Assembly: GCF_031454135.1 (NCBI RefSeq)
Contig: NZ_JAVDQF010000001.1
Span: forward strand, 3,754,560-3,818,559
Source: Arthrobacter russicus
GTDB lineage: Bacteria; Actinomycetota; Actinomycetes; Actinomycetales; Micrococcaceae
DNA length: 64,000 bases
Reading direction: 5' to 3'
Shown here piece after piece: positions 18,285 to 28,853 of this stretch. The notes beneath the pieces are model-generated. The model did not search any database. It saw nothing but the letters and a program-made list of their open reading frames with translations, and was not told the DNA's origin. Numbering within the stretch: the stretch's first letter is position 1; each line of letters starts with the position of its first letter. Both the position numbers and the translations under genes were made by a program.

Positions 18285-19052
18285 GTGATGATGAGTAGGC
18301 CACCTGGTTCCGACAGCCTTCCGGCTGCGGTGTTATTCGATTTGGACGGAACCCTGGTCGACCCGGCCGGTGGCATCACCGGCGGGATCGCATATGCTCT
18401 CGCAGGCATGGGTTTGCCGGTTCCGGAGCTGCCGGTGCTCAACTCCATGGTCGGTCCGAAGCTGGCCGAGTCGTTGCTCAGTTCGACCGAGGCGAGTCCG
18501 GAACAGCTCCCCGAGCTGATCGCGCGCTACCGGCAGTGGTACCACGAACACGCCTTGGCGATGAGCCGGCCCTATCCCGGGATTCCGGAATTGCTGGCCG
18601 GCCTGCAGGCCGCCGGAGTGCCGCTTGCCGTGGCCACGCAGAAACCGCAGGGCGCCGCGCGTGCGGTACTGGACCGGCACGGTTTGTCCAGATTCTTCGA
18701 GGTGCTTTCCGGCGCCGATGACGACGAGACCCTGCCTGCGCCGGCCGATCAGGTGCCGAAAGCCGGAATCGTCGCGGTCGCCGTGCAGGGCCTCGCCGAC
18801 GCCGGTCTGCTGGACCCGGCGCCCGGCGCCGTCGGCCGGGTGGTCATGATCGGGGATCGGGAACACGACGTGCTCGGCGCGCGGGCCAATCAGTTGGATT
18901 GCATCGGCGTCGGCTGGGGCTTCGGCTCGCCCGGCGAGCTGCTCCGGGCCGGTGCGGTGGCCGTGCTGGAGTCCACCGCGGAGCTCGCTGCGGAACTCGG
19001 GGCCGGAGACTTCGTCCGGACGCGGCAGGAGGCACTCGATGGCGCTCTATGA
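18285..19052 (+). CDS. HAD-family phosphatase, phosphoglycolate phosphatase-like
   Basis: A 255-residue haloacid-dehalogenase-like hydrolase. Motif I VLFDLDGTLVDP (nucleophile and acid/base Asp) is near residues 16-27, motif II VATQKP (Thr) near 113, and motif IV GDREHDVLGARAN near 189. The small helical cap between motifs I and II places it in the Gph/PGP subgroup, which removes phosphate from phosphoglycolate or nucleotide-like substrates. An insert at about 146-175 (DDDETLPAPADQVPKAGIV) replaces the usual Lys-containing motif III loop. Three tandem starts (GTG 18285, ATG 18288, ATG 18291) are possible. The end overlaps the acyltransferase gene by 14 bases. Exact substrate unknown. Confidence 0.85.
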   Translation: MMMSRPPGSDSLPAAVLFDLDGTLVDPAGGITGGIAYALAGMGLPVPELPVLNSMVGPKLAESLLSSTEASPEQLPELIARYRQWYHEHALAMSRPYPGIPELLAGLQAAGVPLAVATQKPQGAARAVLDRHGLSRFFEVLSGADDDETLPAPADQVPKAGIVAVAVQGLADAGLLDPAPGAVGRVVMIGDREHDVLGARANQLDCIGVGWGFGSPGELLRAGAVAVLESTAELAAELGAGDFVRTRQEALDGAL

Positions 19053-19704
19053 CTTGGCTCGCGGAACCACTCGCGGTCTGATCGCGGTGGCCTGCCGGCC
19101 CACGATCACCGGTCTGGAAAACGTGCCCAAAGAAGGCCCGTTCATCGTGGCCCCGAACCACCTGTCGTTTTTGGACAGCGTGCTGATCCAAACCATCATG
19201 CCGCGCAAAGTGGCGTTCTTCGCGAAAGCCGAATACTTCACCACCAAGGGCATCAAGGGTCGGTTCATGAAGTCGTTCTTCACCGGCGTCGGGTCGATTC
19301 CGGTGGAACGCGGCGAGCAAGCGGCCAGCGTGGCCGCGCTCAAATCGCTGCTGGACATTCTGGGCTCTGGAAACGGTGTGGGCATTTACCCCGAAGGCAC
19401 CCGGTCCCGGGACGGATTGCTGTACCGCGGCCGTACCGGAGTGGGCTGGTTGGCGCTGACCACCGGCGCTCCGGTGATTCCGGTCGGGCTGAAAGGCACG
19501 GAAAAGTTGCAGCCGGCGGGCAGCAATGCCATCAAACCGCAGCACTTCTCGATGGTGGTGGGAAAGCCGATCTACTTCGACAAAACCGGTCCGGACCATT
19601 CGCTGCCGGCGCGGCGGGCCGCGACCGACGCGATCATGGACGCGATCGCAGCGCTCAGCGGGCAACCGCGGGCCGAAGGCTACAACCAGAGCAAAAGCCT
19701 CTGA
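19039..19704 (+). CDS. 1-acyl-sn-glycerol-3-phosphate acyltransferase (PlsC family)
   Basis: A 221-residue acyltransferase acting at the membrane, most likely adding the second acyl chain to lysophosphatidic acid to give phosphatidic acid. Catalytic motif I NHLSFLD (H-X4-D) is near residues 36-42, motif II VAFFAKAEYF near 54, motif III YPEGTRSRDG near 118-127 (substrate phosphate) and motif IV APVIPVGLKG near 145. The ATG at 19039 is chosen because GGCAGGAGG sits 7 bases upstream; the frame is open further up but has no ribosome site. It overlaps the HAD gene by 14 bases, so the two are co-translated. Acyltransferases of this size in actinobacteria may act on other lysolipids. Confidence 0.88.
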   Translation: MALYDLARGTTRGLIAVACRPTITGLENVPKEGPFIVAPNHLSFLDSVLIQTIMPRKVAFFAKAEYFTTKGIKGRFMKSFFTGVGSIPVERGEQAASVAALKSLLDILGSGNGVGIYPEGTRSRDGLLYRGRTGVGWLALTTGAPVIPVGLKGTEKLQPAGSNAIKPQHFSMVVGKPIYFDKTGPDHSLPARRAATDAIMDAIAALSGQPRAEGYNQSKSL

Positions 19705-19786
19705 CCAGCGTGCCCGACGGCGGGAGCGCGGCGTCGGGCACTGGCCGGCGGTGCATAGTGTCGGCGCCGCAGAATAGGATGGGGCC

Positions 19787-21754
19787 GTGGCAGATCCCGC
19801 AAGTTACCGGCCCAAAACGGGCGAAATCCCCACCGATCCCGGGGTCTACCGGTTCCGTGACGAACACGGACGGGTCGTCTACGTCGGCAAGGCCAAGAAC
19901 CTCCGGTCCCGGCTGACGTCGTACTTCGCCAATCCGGCGACCTTGCTGCCCAAGACCTACGCCATGGTGCACACCGCGGCGAGCGTGCAGTGGACCATCG
20001 TGGGCAGCGAGTTGGAAGCGTTGCAACTCGAATACACCTGGATCAAGGAGTTCGCGCCGCGGTACAACCTGGCCTTCCGGGACGACAAAACCTACCCCTA
20101 CTTGGCGGTGACCATGGGCGAGGAATTCCCCCGGGTCCAGGTCATGCGCGGGGAACGGCGCAAGGGCACCCGGTATTTCGGCCCTTACACCGCTGGGGCG
20201 ATCCGGGAGACCGTGGACACGCTCCTGCGGGTGTTCCCGGTGCGCACTTGCAGCCCCAGCACTTTCAAGCGGGCCCAGCAGAGCGGCCGGCCGTGCCTGC
20301 TCGGCTACATCGACAAATGCGCGGCCCCGTGCGTGGGCCGGGTCAGTCCGGAAGAGCACCGGCAGCTGGCCGAAGAGTTCTGCGCTTTCATGGGCGGTGA
20401 AGCGAAGCGCTTCATCACCACGCTGGAAAAGCAGATGGCGGCTGCGGTCGCCGAACTCGACTACGAGCGGGCGGCGCGGTTGCGCGACGACGTGATTGCG
20501 CTCCGGAAAGTCTTTGAGCGGAATGCCGTGGTGTTGGCCGAAGACACCAGTGCGGACATCTTCGCGGTGCACCAGGACGAACTCGAAGCCGCCGTGCAGG
20601 TGTTCAACGTCCGCGCCGGTCGGATCCGGGGGCAACGCGGGTGGGTCGTGGAAAAGGTCGAGGACATCGAACCTCCGGAACTGATCGAACGCCTGTTGCA
20701 GCAGGTTTACGGCGACGAACGGGACGACGACGACCGGATCCCGCGGCAGATCCTGGTTCCGGAATTGCCGGCCAACGTCGAGGAACTCGCCGAATGGCTC
20801 AGCGAGCTGCGCGGGGCGAGAGTGGAGATCAAGGTCCCGCAACGCGGCGACAAGGCCGCGCTGATGGACACCGTGGCGTCCAACGCCGAGCAGTCCATGA
20901 AGCTGCACAAATCGCGCCGGGCCGGCGACCTCACTCAGCGCTCCTTGGCTTTGCGCGAGTTGCAAGACGCCTTGGACCTGCCGATGCCCTTGCTCCGGAT
21001 TGAGTGCTACGACATTTCGCACGTGCAGGGCACCAATGTGGTGGCGTCCATGGTGGTAGTCGAGGACGGGCTGCCCAAAAAGAGCGAGTACCGTCGGTTT
21101 TCGATCAACGGCGATGCCGCCCGCGACGATACCGCATCGATGTACTCCGTGATCACCCGGCGGTTCAAAAACTACCTGCAAGAACAACAGGACCGGGCCG
21201 AGGCGCTGGCCGGGCCGGTTGAGTTCGAAATCGTGCCGACTGCCGAACCCGCGCCGCGGAGCAAATTCGCCTACCCGCCCAACCTGGTCGTGGTCGACGG
21301 CGGTCCGCCCCAGGTCTCGGCGGCCAGCCGGGCTCTGGCGGATCTGGGCATCGTCGACGTCGCGGTGGTCGGTCTGGCCAAGCGGTTGGAGGAAGTCTGG
21401 CTGCCGGAGGACGAGTTCCCGGTGATCCTGCCGCGTACCTCGCAAGGGCTCTATCTCCTGCAGCGGATCCGGGACGAGGCGCACCGCTTCGCGATTTCCT
21501 TCCACCGGCAAAAACGCGGCAAGTCGATGACGGCTTCGTTGTTGGATTCGGTTCCCGGGCTCGGCGAATCCAAGCGCAAGGCGCTGTTGAAGCATTTCGG
21601 CTCGGTCAAGAAGTTGCGGGCGGCAGAAGTGCCGGAGATCACTGCGGTCAAAGGGATCGGCCCAGTACTCGGGCAGGCCGTGTACGATGCGCTGCAATCC
21701 GCGGAATCGGAGCCTGCGGTCAATATGACGACCGGCGAAATTCTGGAATCTTAG
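19787..21754 (+). CDS. uvrC: UvrABC system protein C (excinuclease nuclease subunit)
   Basis: UvrC makes both incisions around the lesion marked by UvrB. The 655-residue product has the N-terminal GIY-YIG nuclease domain ([23 protein letters not shown] near residues 15-37, making the 3' cut), a central UVR motif ([23 protein letters not shown] near 208-230, binding UvrB), an RNase H-like C-terminal nuclease ([20 protein letters not shown] near 405, with VVVDGGPPQ near 502, making the 5' cut) and tandem helix-hairpin-helix motifs near 590-640 ([26 protein letters not shown]). It starts at GTG 19787. It opens the conserved uvrC-rapZ-yvcK-whiA group, with 66 bp to rapZ. Confidence 0.97.
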   Translation: MADPASYRPKTGEIPTDPGVYRFRDEHGRVVYVGKAKNLRSRLTSYFANPATLLPKTYAMVHTAASVQWTIVGSELEALQLEYTWIKEFAPRYNLAFRDDKTYPYLAVTMGEEFPRVQVMRGERRKGTRYFGPYTAGAIRETVDTLLRVFPVRTCSPSTFKRAQQSGRPCLLGYIDKCAAPCVGRVSPEEHRQLAEEFCAFMGGEAKRFITTLEKQMAAAVAELDYERAARLRDDVIALRKVFERNAVVLAEDTSADIFAVHQDELEAAVQVFNVRAGRIRGQRGWVVEKVEDIEPPELIERLLQQVYGDERDDDDRIPRQILVPELPANVEELAEWLSELRGARVEIKVPQRGDKAALMDTVASNAEQSMKLHKSRRAGDLTQRSLALRELQDALDLPMPLLRIECYDISHVQGTNVVASMVVVEDGLPKKSEYRRFSINGDAARDDTASMYSVITRRFKNYLQEQQDRAEALAGPVEFEIVPTAEPAPRSKFAYPPNLVVVDGGPPQVSAASRALADLGIVDVAVVGLAKRLEEVWLPEDEFPVILPRTSQGLYLLQRIRDEAHRFAISFHRQKRGKSMTASLLDSVPGLGESKRKALLKHFGSVKKLRAAEVPEITAVKGIGPVLGQAVYDALQSAESEPAVNMTTGEILES

Positions 21755-21820
21755 CTAGGCTAAGGGGAACCGGATCCCCGCGGGCGGTATCGGGCGAATA
21801 GACAGACAGGACGTGCGGCA

Positions 21821-22741
21821 ATGACAGATTCAACCCCTGGGGCTGGGGCTGAAGGCGAGTTCACCCCGGTGAAACCCCAAGAATCTGAGCTGCTCGTGGT
21901 CACCGGAATGTCCGGGGCAGGCCGGAGCACCGCAGCCAACGCACTCGAGGACCACGGCTGGTACGTCGTGGAGAACCTGCCGCCGCAGATGCTCAGCACC
22001 TTGGCCGACTTGGTGGCGCGCACGCCGCAGGCTTTGCCCAAGTTGGCGGTCGTGGTCGATGTGCGGGGCAAGGCCTTTTTCAGCGACATCCGCGATTCGC
22101 TCAACACCCTGGCGGCGAGCGGAATCAGCTACCGGGTGTTGTTCCTGGACGCCAGTGACGGAACCCTGGTCCGACGCTTCGAACAGGGCCGGCGGCCGCA
22201 TCCCCTGCAGGGCGACGGCCGGATGCTCGACGGCATCGCTGCCGAACGCGAAGCCCTGGCGCTGTTGCGCGATGCTGCGGACATCGTGGTGGACACTTCA
22301 GACCTGAACGTGCACGAATTGGCCAGCCAGGTGACCGGTTTGTTCTCCGATTCCGGGCCGGTGGTGCTCCGGCTGACCGTGATGAGCTTCGGCTTCAAAT
22401 ATGGGCTTCCGGTGGACGCGAACTATGTCGCCGACGTGCGGTTCCTGCCGAATCCGCATTGGGTTCCGCAATTGCGCCCGCACACCGGTTTGGACCAGGA
22501 CGTCAGCGATTTCGTGCTGGCGGAGAACGGCGCCAATGAATTCATCAGCTTGTACGTCAAAGCTTTGGAGCCGGTGCTCGAAGGCTACCGGCGAGAGAAC
22601 AAGCACTACGCCACTATCGCCGTCGGCTGCACCGGCGGCAAGCACCGCTCGGTGGCGGTCGCCGTCGAACTGGCCAAACGGCTCGCGCAACTGCCCCGGG
22701 TGTCGGTCAGTACCAAACACCGTGATCTGGGGCGCGAATAG
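21821..22741 (+). CDS. rapZ: RapZ/YvcJ family nucleotide-binding protein
   Basis: RapZ is an RNA-binding adapter for RNase E in enterobacteria; in actinobacteria the homologue sits next to yvcK and whiA and its role is less clear. The 306-residue protein has a P-loop GMSGAGRST (about residues 29-37) in which the usual Lys is Arg, which seems common in high-GC Gram-positives, a Walker B-like VVVDVRG near 83, and the C-terminal RNA-binding domain with the conserved [11 protein letters not shown] block near 268. ATG start behind AGGAC. It shares one base with yvcK (stop TAG, start GTG), so translation is coupled. Regulation of cell-wall precursor or central carbon genes is known for relatives; here it is inferred. 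Confidence 0.93.
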   Translation: MTDSTPGAGAEGEFTPVKPQESELLVVTGMSGAGRSTAANALEDHGWYVVENLPPQMLSTLADLVARTPQALPKLAVVVDVRGKAFFSDIRDSLNTLAASGISYRVLFLDASDGTLVRRFEQGRRPHPLQGDGRMLDGIAAEREALALLRDAADIVVDTSDLNVHELASQVTGLFSDSGPVVLRLTVMSFGFKYGLPVDANYVADVRFLPNPHWVPQLRPHTGLDQDVSDFVLAENGANEFISLYVKALEPVLEGYRRENKHYATIAVGCTGGKHRSVAVAVELAKRLAQLPRVSVSTKHRDLGRE

Positions 22742-23754
22742 TGGCGCTGCTCACCGGGCCGCTGCCGCTGATCCCGCCGAAGAACCAAGCGCAGAACGGC
22801 GGTTCCGATACTTCGGTGGTGGCCCTGGGCGGCGGGCACGGGCTGTACGCCTCGCTTTCCGCACTCCGGTTGCTCACCAGTGACCTGACCGCAGTGGTCA
22901 CCGTGGCCGACGACGGAGGCTCATCGGGAAAGCTGCGCGACGAACTTGGGGTGCTGCCACCCGGAGACCTCCGGATGGCGCTTTCCGCACTGTGCGACGA
23001 CACCGATTGGGGCCGTACCTGGCGCGACGTGATGCAGCACCGGTTCCAGTCGAAACCGGGGCGGAACAGCTCGTTGGACCAACACGCGATGGGCAATCTG
23101 CTGATCGTCACCTTGTGGGAGCTGCTCGGCAATACCGTCGACGGGCTGCGCTGGGCCGGCGCACTGCTGGGCGCCCGGGGCCAAGTGCTGCCGATGGCGA
23201 GCGTGCCGCTGACCATTCAGGGCCGCAGCCGGAAGACCGCCGAGGACGGAACCGAAACCACGCATCGGATTGCCGGGCAGTCGGTTCTGGCCACCGCCGG
23301 GATGGTGGAGGACGTCCGTTTGCTGCCGGAGAACGCCGCGGCCTGCGTCGAGGCGCTGGAAGCGATCGAGTTGGCCGACTGGGTGGTGCTCGGCCCGGGC
23401 TCCTGGTACACCTCGGTGCTGCCGCACCTGCTGCTGCCGGAATTGCGCCAAGCGCTCTGCAACACTCCGGCGAAACGCTGCCTCGCGATGAATTTGGACG
23501 TCAACGACAAAGAAGCCGAAGGCATGAGCGCGGCCGACCATCTGCGGGTGATTTCGAAGTATGCGCCGGAATTCGGGGTGGATGTAGTGCTCGCGGATCC
23601 GACCAGCGTCGGAGACCGGGACGAATTCGAGGCTGCGGCCACGGCTTTGGGCGCTGAGGTGGTGTTGACCCGGGTGCGGGCGAGCAACAAACAGGCGGTC
23701 CACGACCCGCTCCGGCTCGCCGCCGCGTTCCACGACGTTTTCGCGGGTACCTGA
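22741..23754 (+). CDS. yvcK: Gluconeogenesis factor YvcK/CofD-like protein
   Basis: YvcK (CuvA in mycobacteria, MgfK elsewhere) binds UDP-sugars and is needed for correct cell-wall growth on gluconeogenic carbon sources. The 337-residue protein has the CofD/YvcK fold signature [18 protein letters not shown] (about residues 26-43), [18 protein letters not shown] near 52-69 (nucleotide-sugar loop), [11 protein letters not shown] near 115 and [17 protein letters not shown] near 216. GTG start at 22741 overlapping the rapZ stop by one base. The first ~20 residues are Pro-rich and less conserved. It lies in the rapZ-yvcK-whiA operon, an arrangement kept across Gram-positive bacteria. Confidence 0.95.
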   Translation: MALLTGPLPLIPPKNQAQNGGSDTSVVALGGGHGLYASLSALRLLTSDLTAVVTVADDGGSSGKLRDELGVLPPGDLRMALSALCDDTDWGRTWRDVMQHRFQSKPGRNSSLDQHAMGNLLIVTLWELLGNTVDGLRWAGALLGARGQVLPMASVPLTIQGRSRKTAEDGTETTHRIAGQSVLATAGMVEDVRLLPENAAACVEALEAIELADWVVLGPGSWYTSVLPHLLLPELRQALCNTPAKRCLAMNLDVNDKEAEGMSAADHLRVISKYAPEFGVDVVLADPTSVGDRDEFEAAATALGAEVVLTRVRASNKQAVHDPLRLAAAFHDVFAGT

Positions 23755-23806
23755 TGGATCCGGCGACTCATTTTCGAAGACTTCGACGACAAGGCAGGAA
23801 CAACAG

Positions 23807-24787
23807 ATGGCGCTGACCGCAGCGGTAAAAGAGGAGCTTTCCCGGCTCGAGGTGCGCAAATCCTCGGTGCGCAAAGCCGAGGTTTCCGCCATGCTGCGCT
23901 TTGCCGGGGGACTGCACATCATTTCCGGTCGGATCGTGATCGAAGCCGAAGTCGATCTGGCGGCGACGGCCCGCCGGCTGCGCGTCGCGATCGCGGAACT
24001 CTACGGGCACCAGAGCGAGATCATCGTGGTTTCCGGCGGCGGCTTGCGCCGGGGCAACCGGTATGTGGTGCGGGTGGTCCGGGAGGGTGAAGCCCTGGCC
24101 CGGCAAACGGGTCTGTTGGACAGCCGGGGCCGTCCGGTGCGCGGCCTGCCTTCCGTGGTGGTCAACGGCTCGGCGGCCGACGCGGAGGCGGTCTGGCGCG
24201 GCGCATTCCTGGCGCACGGTTCGTTGACCGAGCCCGGCCGTTCGTCCTCGCTCGAAGTGACGTGTCCGGGACCGGAGGCCGCACTGGCCCTGGTCGGTTC
24301 GGCCCGGCGTCTGGGCATCGCGGCGAAAGCCCGGGAAGTCCGCGGCATCGACCGGGTGGTGATCCGGGACGGCGATACGATCGCTGCGCTGCTCACCCGG
24401 ATGGGCGCGCATGAGACCTTGTTGGTCTGGGAAGAGCGCCGGATGCGCAAGGAAGTGCGGGCCACGGCGAACCGCTTGGCCAATTTCGACGACGCAAATC
24501 TGCGCCGCTCGGCGCAAGCCGCGGTTGCTGCGGGAGCGCGGGTGGACCGGGCCTTGGAGATCCTCGGCGACGATGTGCCGGATCATTTGAAGTACGCCGG
24601 TGAGCTCCGGGTCGCGCACAAGCAGGCGAGCTTGGACGAACTGGGCCGCTTGGCCGACCCGCCGATGACCAAGGACGCGATTGCCGGGCGGATCCGGAGG
24701 CTGCTCGCTATGGCGGACAAGCGTGCCTCTGATTTGGGCATACCCAGCACGGAGGCGAATGTGACATTGGAGATGCTCGAGGAATAG
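23807..24787 (+). CDS. whiA: Sporulation/cell-division regulator WhiA
   Basis: WhiA is a DNA-binding protein that in Streptomyces acts with WhiB to switch on division and sporulation genes; non-sporulating actinobacteria keep it for cell-division control. The 326-residue protein starts [14 protein letters not shown], the family hallmark; a LAGLIDADG homing-endonuclease-like domain covers about residues 90-200 ([24 protein letters not shown]) but lacks nuclease residues, and a C-terminal helix-turn-helix lies near 265-315 ([30 protein letters not shown]). AGGAAC precedes the ATG. It is 52 bp after yvcK. An inverted repeat TTTCCG/CGGAAA (24803-24819) just past the stop could slow transcription before sodA. 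Confidence 0.96.
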   Translation: MALTAAVKEELSRLEVRKSSVRKAEVSAMLRFAGGLHIISGRIVIEAEVDLAATARRLRVAIAELYGHQSEIIVVSGGGLRRGNRYVVRVVREGEALARQTGLLDSRGRPVRGLPSVVVNGSAADAEAVWRGAFLAHGSLTEPGRSSSLEVTCPGPEAALALVGSARRLGIAAKAREVRGIDRVVIRDGDTIAALLTRMGAHETLLVWEERRMRKEVRATANRLANFDDANLRRSAQAAVAAGARVDRALEILGDDVPDHLKYAGELRVAHKQASLDELGRLADPPMTKDAIAGRIRRLLAMADKRASDLGIPSTEANVTLEMLEE

Positions 24788-24936
24788 CCTGGGCTGAGAA
24801 AGTTTCCGCCCATCGGAAATACATCACAAAAGTGTTGCGTTATTACGATAGCGGAGCTTGGACCGCCGAAGATTCCGGTCGGAAGACCCGATCGGTGAGA
24901 TGGATTAGTTGCTCATTCACACACTACGGAGGAATC

Positions 24937-25566
24937 GTGACATTCACGCAGTACACACTTCCCGATCTGCCCTACGATTACGCGGCTCTAGAGCCGCATA
25001 TTTCGGCCAGGATCATGGAACTGCACCACGACAAGCACCATGCGGCATATGTGGCCGGCGCGAACACGGCCCTCGAGCGCTTGGCTGCGGCCCGGGAAAA
25101 GGGTGACTTCACCTACATCACCGGCCTGTCCAAGGATCTGGCCTTCCACTTGGGTGGACACACTAACCACTCGATCTTCTGGAACAACCTTTCGCCGGAC
25201 GGCGGCGACAAGCCCGAAGGCGAACTGGCCGCGGCCATCGATGACGCGTTCGGCTCGTTCGACGCTTTCCGGGCGCAGTTCTCGGCGGCAGCACTCGGCC
25301 TGCAGGGTTCCGGTTGGGCGATCTTGGCATACGAGCCGATCGGCGGCAACCTGGTGATCGAACAGCTCTACGATCAGCAGGCGAATGTGCCGGTGGCGAC
25401 CACTCCGCTCTTGATGCTGGACATGTGGGAGCACGCTTTCTACCTGGATTACGTCAACGTCAAGGCGGACTACGTCAAGGCGTTCTGGAACATTGCGAAC
25501 TGGGCGGATTCCGCCAAGCGCTTCGAAGCGGCGCGCACCGGCGCCCGGGGACTGGTCGTCCTCTGA
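24937..25566 (+). CDS. sodA: Superoxide dismutase, Mn/Fe family (Mn-type outer sphere)
   Basis: Converts superoxide to hydrogen peroxide and oxygen. The 209-residue protein has the four metal ligands expected: His30 (ELHHDKHH), His78 ([10 protein letters not shown]), Asp162 and His166 ([12 protein letters not shown]). At the outer-sphere position where Mycobacterium tuberculosis Fe-SOD has His145 (DHQ), this protein has Gln147 (DQQ), the residue typical of manganese enzymes; manganese use is therefore inferred. GTG at 24937 follows GGAGGAA and gives the usual N-terminus [14 protein letters not shown]; the frame is open upstream without a ribosome site. No signal peptide, so probably cytosolic or released by other means. 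It stands alone, ended by a hairpin at 25640-25667. Confidence 0.95.
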   Translation: MTFTQYTLPDLPYDYAALEPHISARIMELHHDKHHAAYVAGANTALERLAAAREKGDFTYITGLSKDLAFHLGGHTNHSIFWNNLSPDGGDKPEGELAAAIDDAFGSFDAFRAQFSAAALGLQGSGWAILAYEPIGGNLVIEQLYDQQANVPVATTPLLMLDMWEHAFYLDYVNVKADYVKAFWNIANWADSAKRFEAARTGARGLVVL

Positions 25567-25639
25567 TCGGAGCCCGGAGGCTGTTCGCACGCTGAGCATC
25601 TGCTGTAAGCTGCGTCACAATTTGTTCCACATGGTGGAA

Positions 25640-25667
25640 GTTTGCCCCTGCGTTTGCAGGGGCAAAC
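25640..25667 (+). terminator. Perfect 12-bp stem hairpin after sodA
   Basis: GTTTGCCCCTGC (25640-25651), loop GTTT, then GCAGGGGCAAAC (25656-25667): a perfect 12-bp stem followed by GTTCTT. The T-tract is weak, but the stem is strong and it stands 73 bp after the sodA stop and 170 bp before gap. It is probably the sodA terminator, insulating the glycolytic operon. Confidence 0.75.
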
Positions 25668-25834
25668 GTTCTTAAACGTAAGATGGATCACGAGGCCGCT
25701 GCCGGTCCTTCCGGCAACTGTTTCGACAGGTAAGTCATCTCTGCCCAGCGTCGTGCGGGATTCGTTTCGCAATTGGCCCCATCGGCCAAATCACGAGAAC
25801 TAGAAGTGCTCGCAAAAGCACTAAGGGAGATTGA

Positions 25835-26845
<1,011 letters not shown>

Positions 26846-26847
26846 AC

Positions 26848-28092
26848 ATGACATTGCACACCCTTGACGAACTCATCGCCGACGGTGTCCAGGGGCGGTA
26901 CGTTTTGGTCCGAAGCGACCTGAACGTGCCGCTTTCTGGCGCTCCGGACGGAACGCAGACAGTGGCCGACGACGGCCGGGTCCGGGCCTCGCTCCCCGTG
27001 ATCGAGAAACTGGCCAAGGCCGGTGCCCGGGTCCTGGTGCTCGCGCACCTGGGCCGACCGCAGGGCGTGCCGGAGGCCAAATACTCTTTGCGCCCGGCGG
27101 CCGACCGGTTGGCCGAGCTCGCGGAGGTACCGGTTTCTTTGGCCGGAGATGTTTCCGGCACCGCCGCGAAAGCCGCAGCTGCGGGGCTCTCCGATGGCCA
27201 GGTGCTGGTTCTGGAGAACGTCCGCTTCGATCCGCGGGAGACGGCCAAAGACGACGCGGAACGTGCGGCCTTCGCGGCCGAGCTGGCCGGTCTGGGCGGA
27301 TCCGGTGCGGCGTATGTGGACGACGCATTCGGCGCGGTGCACCGCAAACACGCCAGCGTCTACGACCTGGCGTTGAAGCTGCCTGCTTATCAGGGGGATT
27401 TGGTCCGTACCGAACTCGAGGTGCTGCGCAAGCTCACCGAGTCGCCGGAGCGGCCCTATGTCGTGGTACTGGGCGGTTCAAAGGTCTCCGACAAACTGGC
27501 CGTGATCGACAATCTGATCGGCAAGGCGGATGCGATCCTGGTCGGCGGCGGAATGCTGTTCACCTTCCTCGCGGCGTTGGGCTATCGGGTGGGCGCGAGC
27601 CTGCTCGAGGAAGACCAAGTGGGGGCGGTGACGAACTACCTGAACCGCGCGAAGGGCGCCGGGACCCGCTTCATCCTGCCGACCGACGTCGTGGTGGCGG
27701 AAAAGTTCGCTCCGGACGCTGCGCACGAGTTGGTCGCTGCGGACGCGATCGAGTCGAGTTCCTTCGGCGGCAGCGGCATCGGGCTGGACATCGGTCCGGC
27801 CACTGCGGCAGCGTTCGCCGAGCAGATCACTGCGGCGAAGACCGTATTCTGGAACGGCCCGATGGGCGTGTTCGAGTTCCCGGCCTTCGCCGAAGGCACC
27901 CGCGCGGTGGCTGCGGCCCTGGCCGGGAGCGGCGCGTTCAGCGTCGTCGGCGGTGGCGATTCGGCCTCGGCCGTGCGCAGCCTGGGCTTCGCCGACGATG
28001 CCTTCGGGCATATTTCCACCGGTGGCGGTGCCAGCTTGGAGTTCTTGGAAGGCAAGGAGCTGCCCGGGCTGAGTGCCCTGGACCGCAACTAA
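26848..28092 (+). CDS. pgk: Phosphoglycerate kinase
   Basis: Transfers phosphate from 1,3-bisphosphoglycerate to ADP. The 414-residue protein has the N-domain signature [13 protein letters not shown] (about residues 19-31), substrate residues in [10 protein letters not shown] near 62-71 and VLENVRFDP near 121, and the C-domain nucleotide motifs [12 protein letters not shown] near 210 and [15 protein letters not shown] near 367. ATG start. In many actinobacteria tpiA and secG follow at once; here 9.4 kb of accessory genes separate pgk from tpiA. A 20-bp palindrome at 28133-28152 lies 40 bp past the stop. Confidence 0.97.
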   Translation: MTLHTLDELIADGVQGRYVLVRSDLNVPLSGAPDGTQTVADDGRVRASLPVIEKLAKAGARVLVLAHLGRPQGVPEAKYSLRPAADRLAELAEVPVSLAGDVSGTAAKAAAAGLSDGQVLVLENVRFDPRETAKDDAERAAFAAELAGLGGSGAAYVDDAFGAVHRKHASVYDLALKLPAYQGDLVRTELEVLRKLTESPERPYVVVLGGSKVSDKLAVIDNLIGKADAILVGGGMLFTFLAALGYRVGASLLEEDQVGAVTNYLNRAKGAGTRFILPTDVVVAEKFAPDAAHELVAADAIESSSFGGSGIGLDIGPATAAAFAEQITAAKTVFWNGPMGVFEFPAFAEGTRAVAAALAGSGAFSVVGGGDSASAVRSLGFADDAFGHISTGGGASLEFLEGKELPGLSALDRN

Positions 28093-28132
28093 CCCGCACT
28101 CCGCAGGCCCGTCCTATCGGCCGGTTCAGGGG

Positions 28133-28152
28133 GGGCAGAGACGTCTCTGCCC
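28133..28152. terminator. 20-bp perfect palindrome after pgk
   Basis: GGGCAGAGACGTCTCTGCCC is a complete 20-bp palindrome within a run of G residues. It may fold as a hairpin ending gap-pgk transcription, though no T-tract follows, or it may be an operator for the flavin reductase gene starting at 28338. It marks the left border of the accessory block. The rest of 28153-28337 shows no gene. Confidence 0.5.
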
Positions 28153-28337
28153 ACTGAGTTCCGGAATTGGGCGGGCCTGCGTTGGTTCGGCAGGTTTCGT
28201 TCTGCGTCGCGATGTTGAGTTGTGTTGCTTGAGATTTCGCGAGGTTGCCGCAAAAGCCGGTCCTGCTTGTTTGGCCCTGCGCGGCGTGGTTGATTGGCGT
28301 CATCAGTATCGCCGGACGCAACCACCGAGGAGCCACC

Positions 28338-28853
28338 GTGACTTCGCCGTACGACATCAGCCCGAGCAGCATGCGCGCGGTCCTCGGCCATTTCGCCACC
28401 GGGCTCGCGGTGATCACCGCCGCAGGTCCGGACGGTCCGATCGGTTTCACCTGCCAATCGTTGACCTCGCTCTCGCTCGATCCGGCGCTGGTCTCCTTCA
28501 ACCCGAGCCGGAATTCGGCCAGCTGGCCGGCGATCCGCAGCGTCGGCCGGTTCGCGGTGAACATTTTACCGGCGGGCGCCGAAGCGCTCGCGCTGCGCTT
28601 CAGCCGCAAGGGTGTCGATCGGTTCCACGGCGTCGAATGGCGGCTCTCGGCGCAGGGGAGTCCGCATTTGCAGGCCGCGGCCGCCTGGGTGGACTGCGAG
28701 CTGCATACCGAGTACGACGGCGGCGACCACACCATCGCGGTGGGCCGCGTGAACGGCCTCGCGACGGCGGAGTCCGGGACTGATCCCTTGCTGTTCGTGT
28801 ACGGAAAGTTCGCCGCCCTGCGCCAGGGCGCGTGGCAGGCGTTGAGCGCGTGA
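28338..28853 (+). CDS. Flavin reductase family protein (FMN-binding, HpaC-like)
   Basis: A 171-residue split-barrel flavin reductase that would supply reduced FMN to monooxygenases. The start region SSMRAVLGHFATGLAVITAAGPDGPIGFTCQSLTSLSLDP is characteristic (about residues 10-50), as are VSFNPSRNSASWPAIRSVGRFAVNIL near 51-76 and the C-terminal FVYGKFAALRQ. GTG at 28338 follows GAGGAGCC. It overlaps the first luciferase-like monooxygenase by four bases (GTGA), so the two are co-translated, the normal pairing of a two-component flavin monooxygenase. It could also serve the second monooxygenase at 32082. Confidence 0.9.
   Translation: MTSPYDISPSSMRAVLGHFATGLAVITAAGPDGPIGFTCQSLTSLSLDPALVSFNPSRNSASWPAIRSVGRFAVNILPAGAEALALRFSRKGVDRFHGVEWRLSAQGSPHLQAAAAWVDCELHTEYDGGDHTIAVGRVNGLATAESGTDPLLFVYGKFAALRQGAWQALSA

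Noticed and set aside
24803..24819. TTTCCG/CGGAAA repeat as a strong terminator for whiA
   Set aside because: Only a six-bp stem with no T-tract; mentioned with whiA but not listed as a feature.
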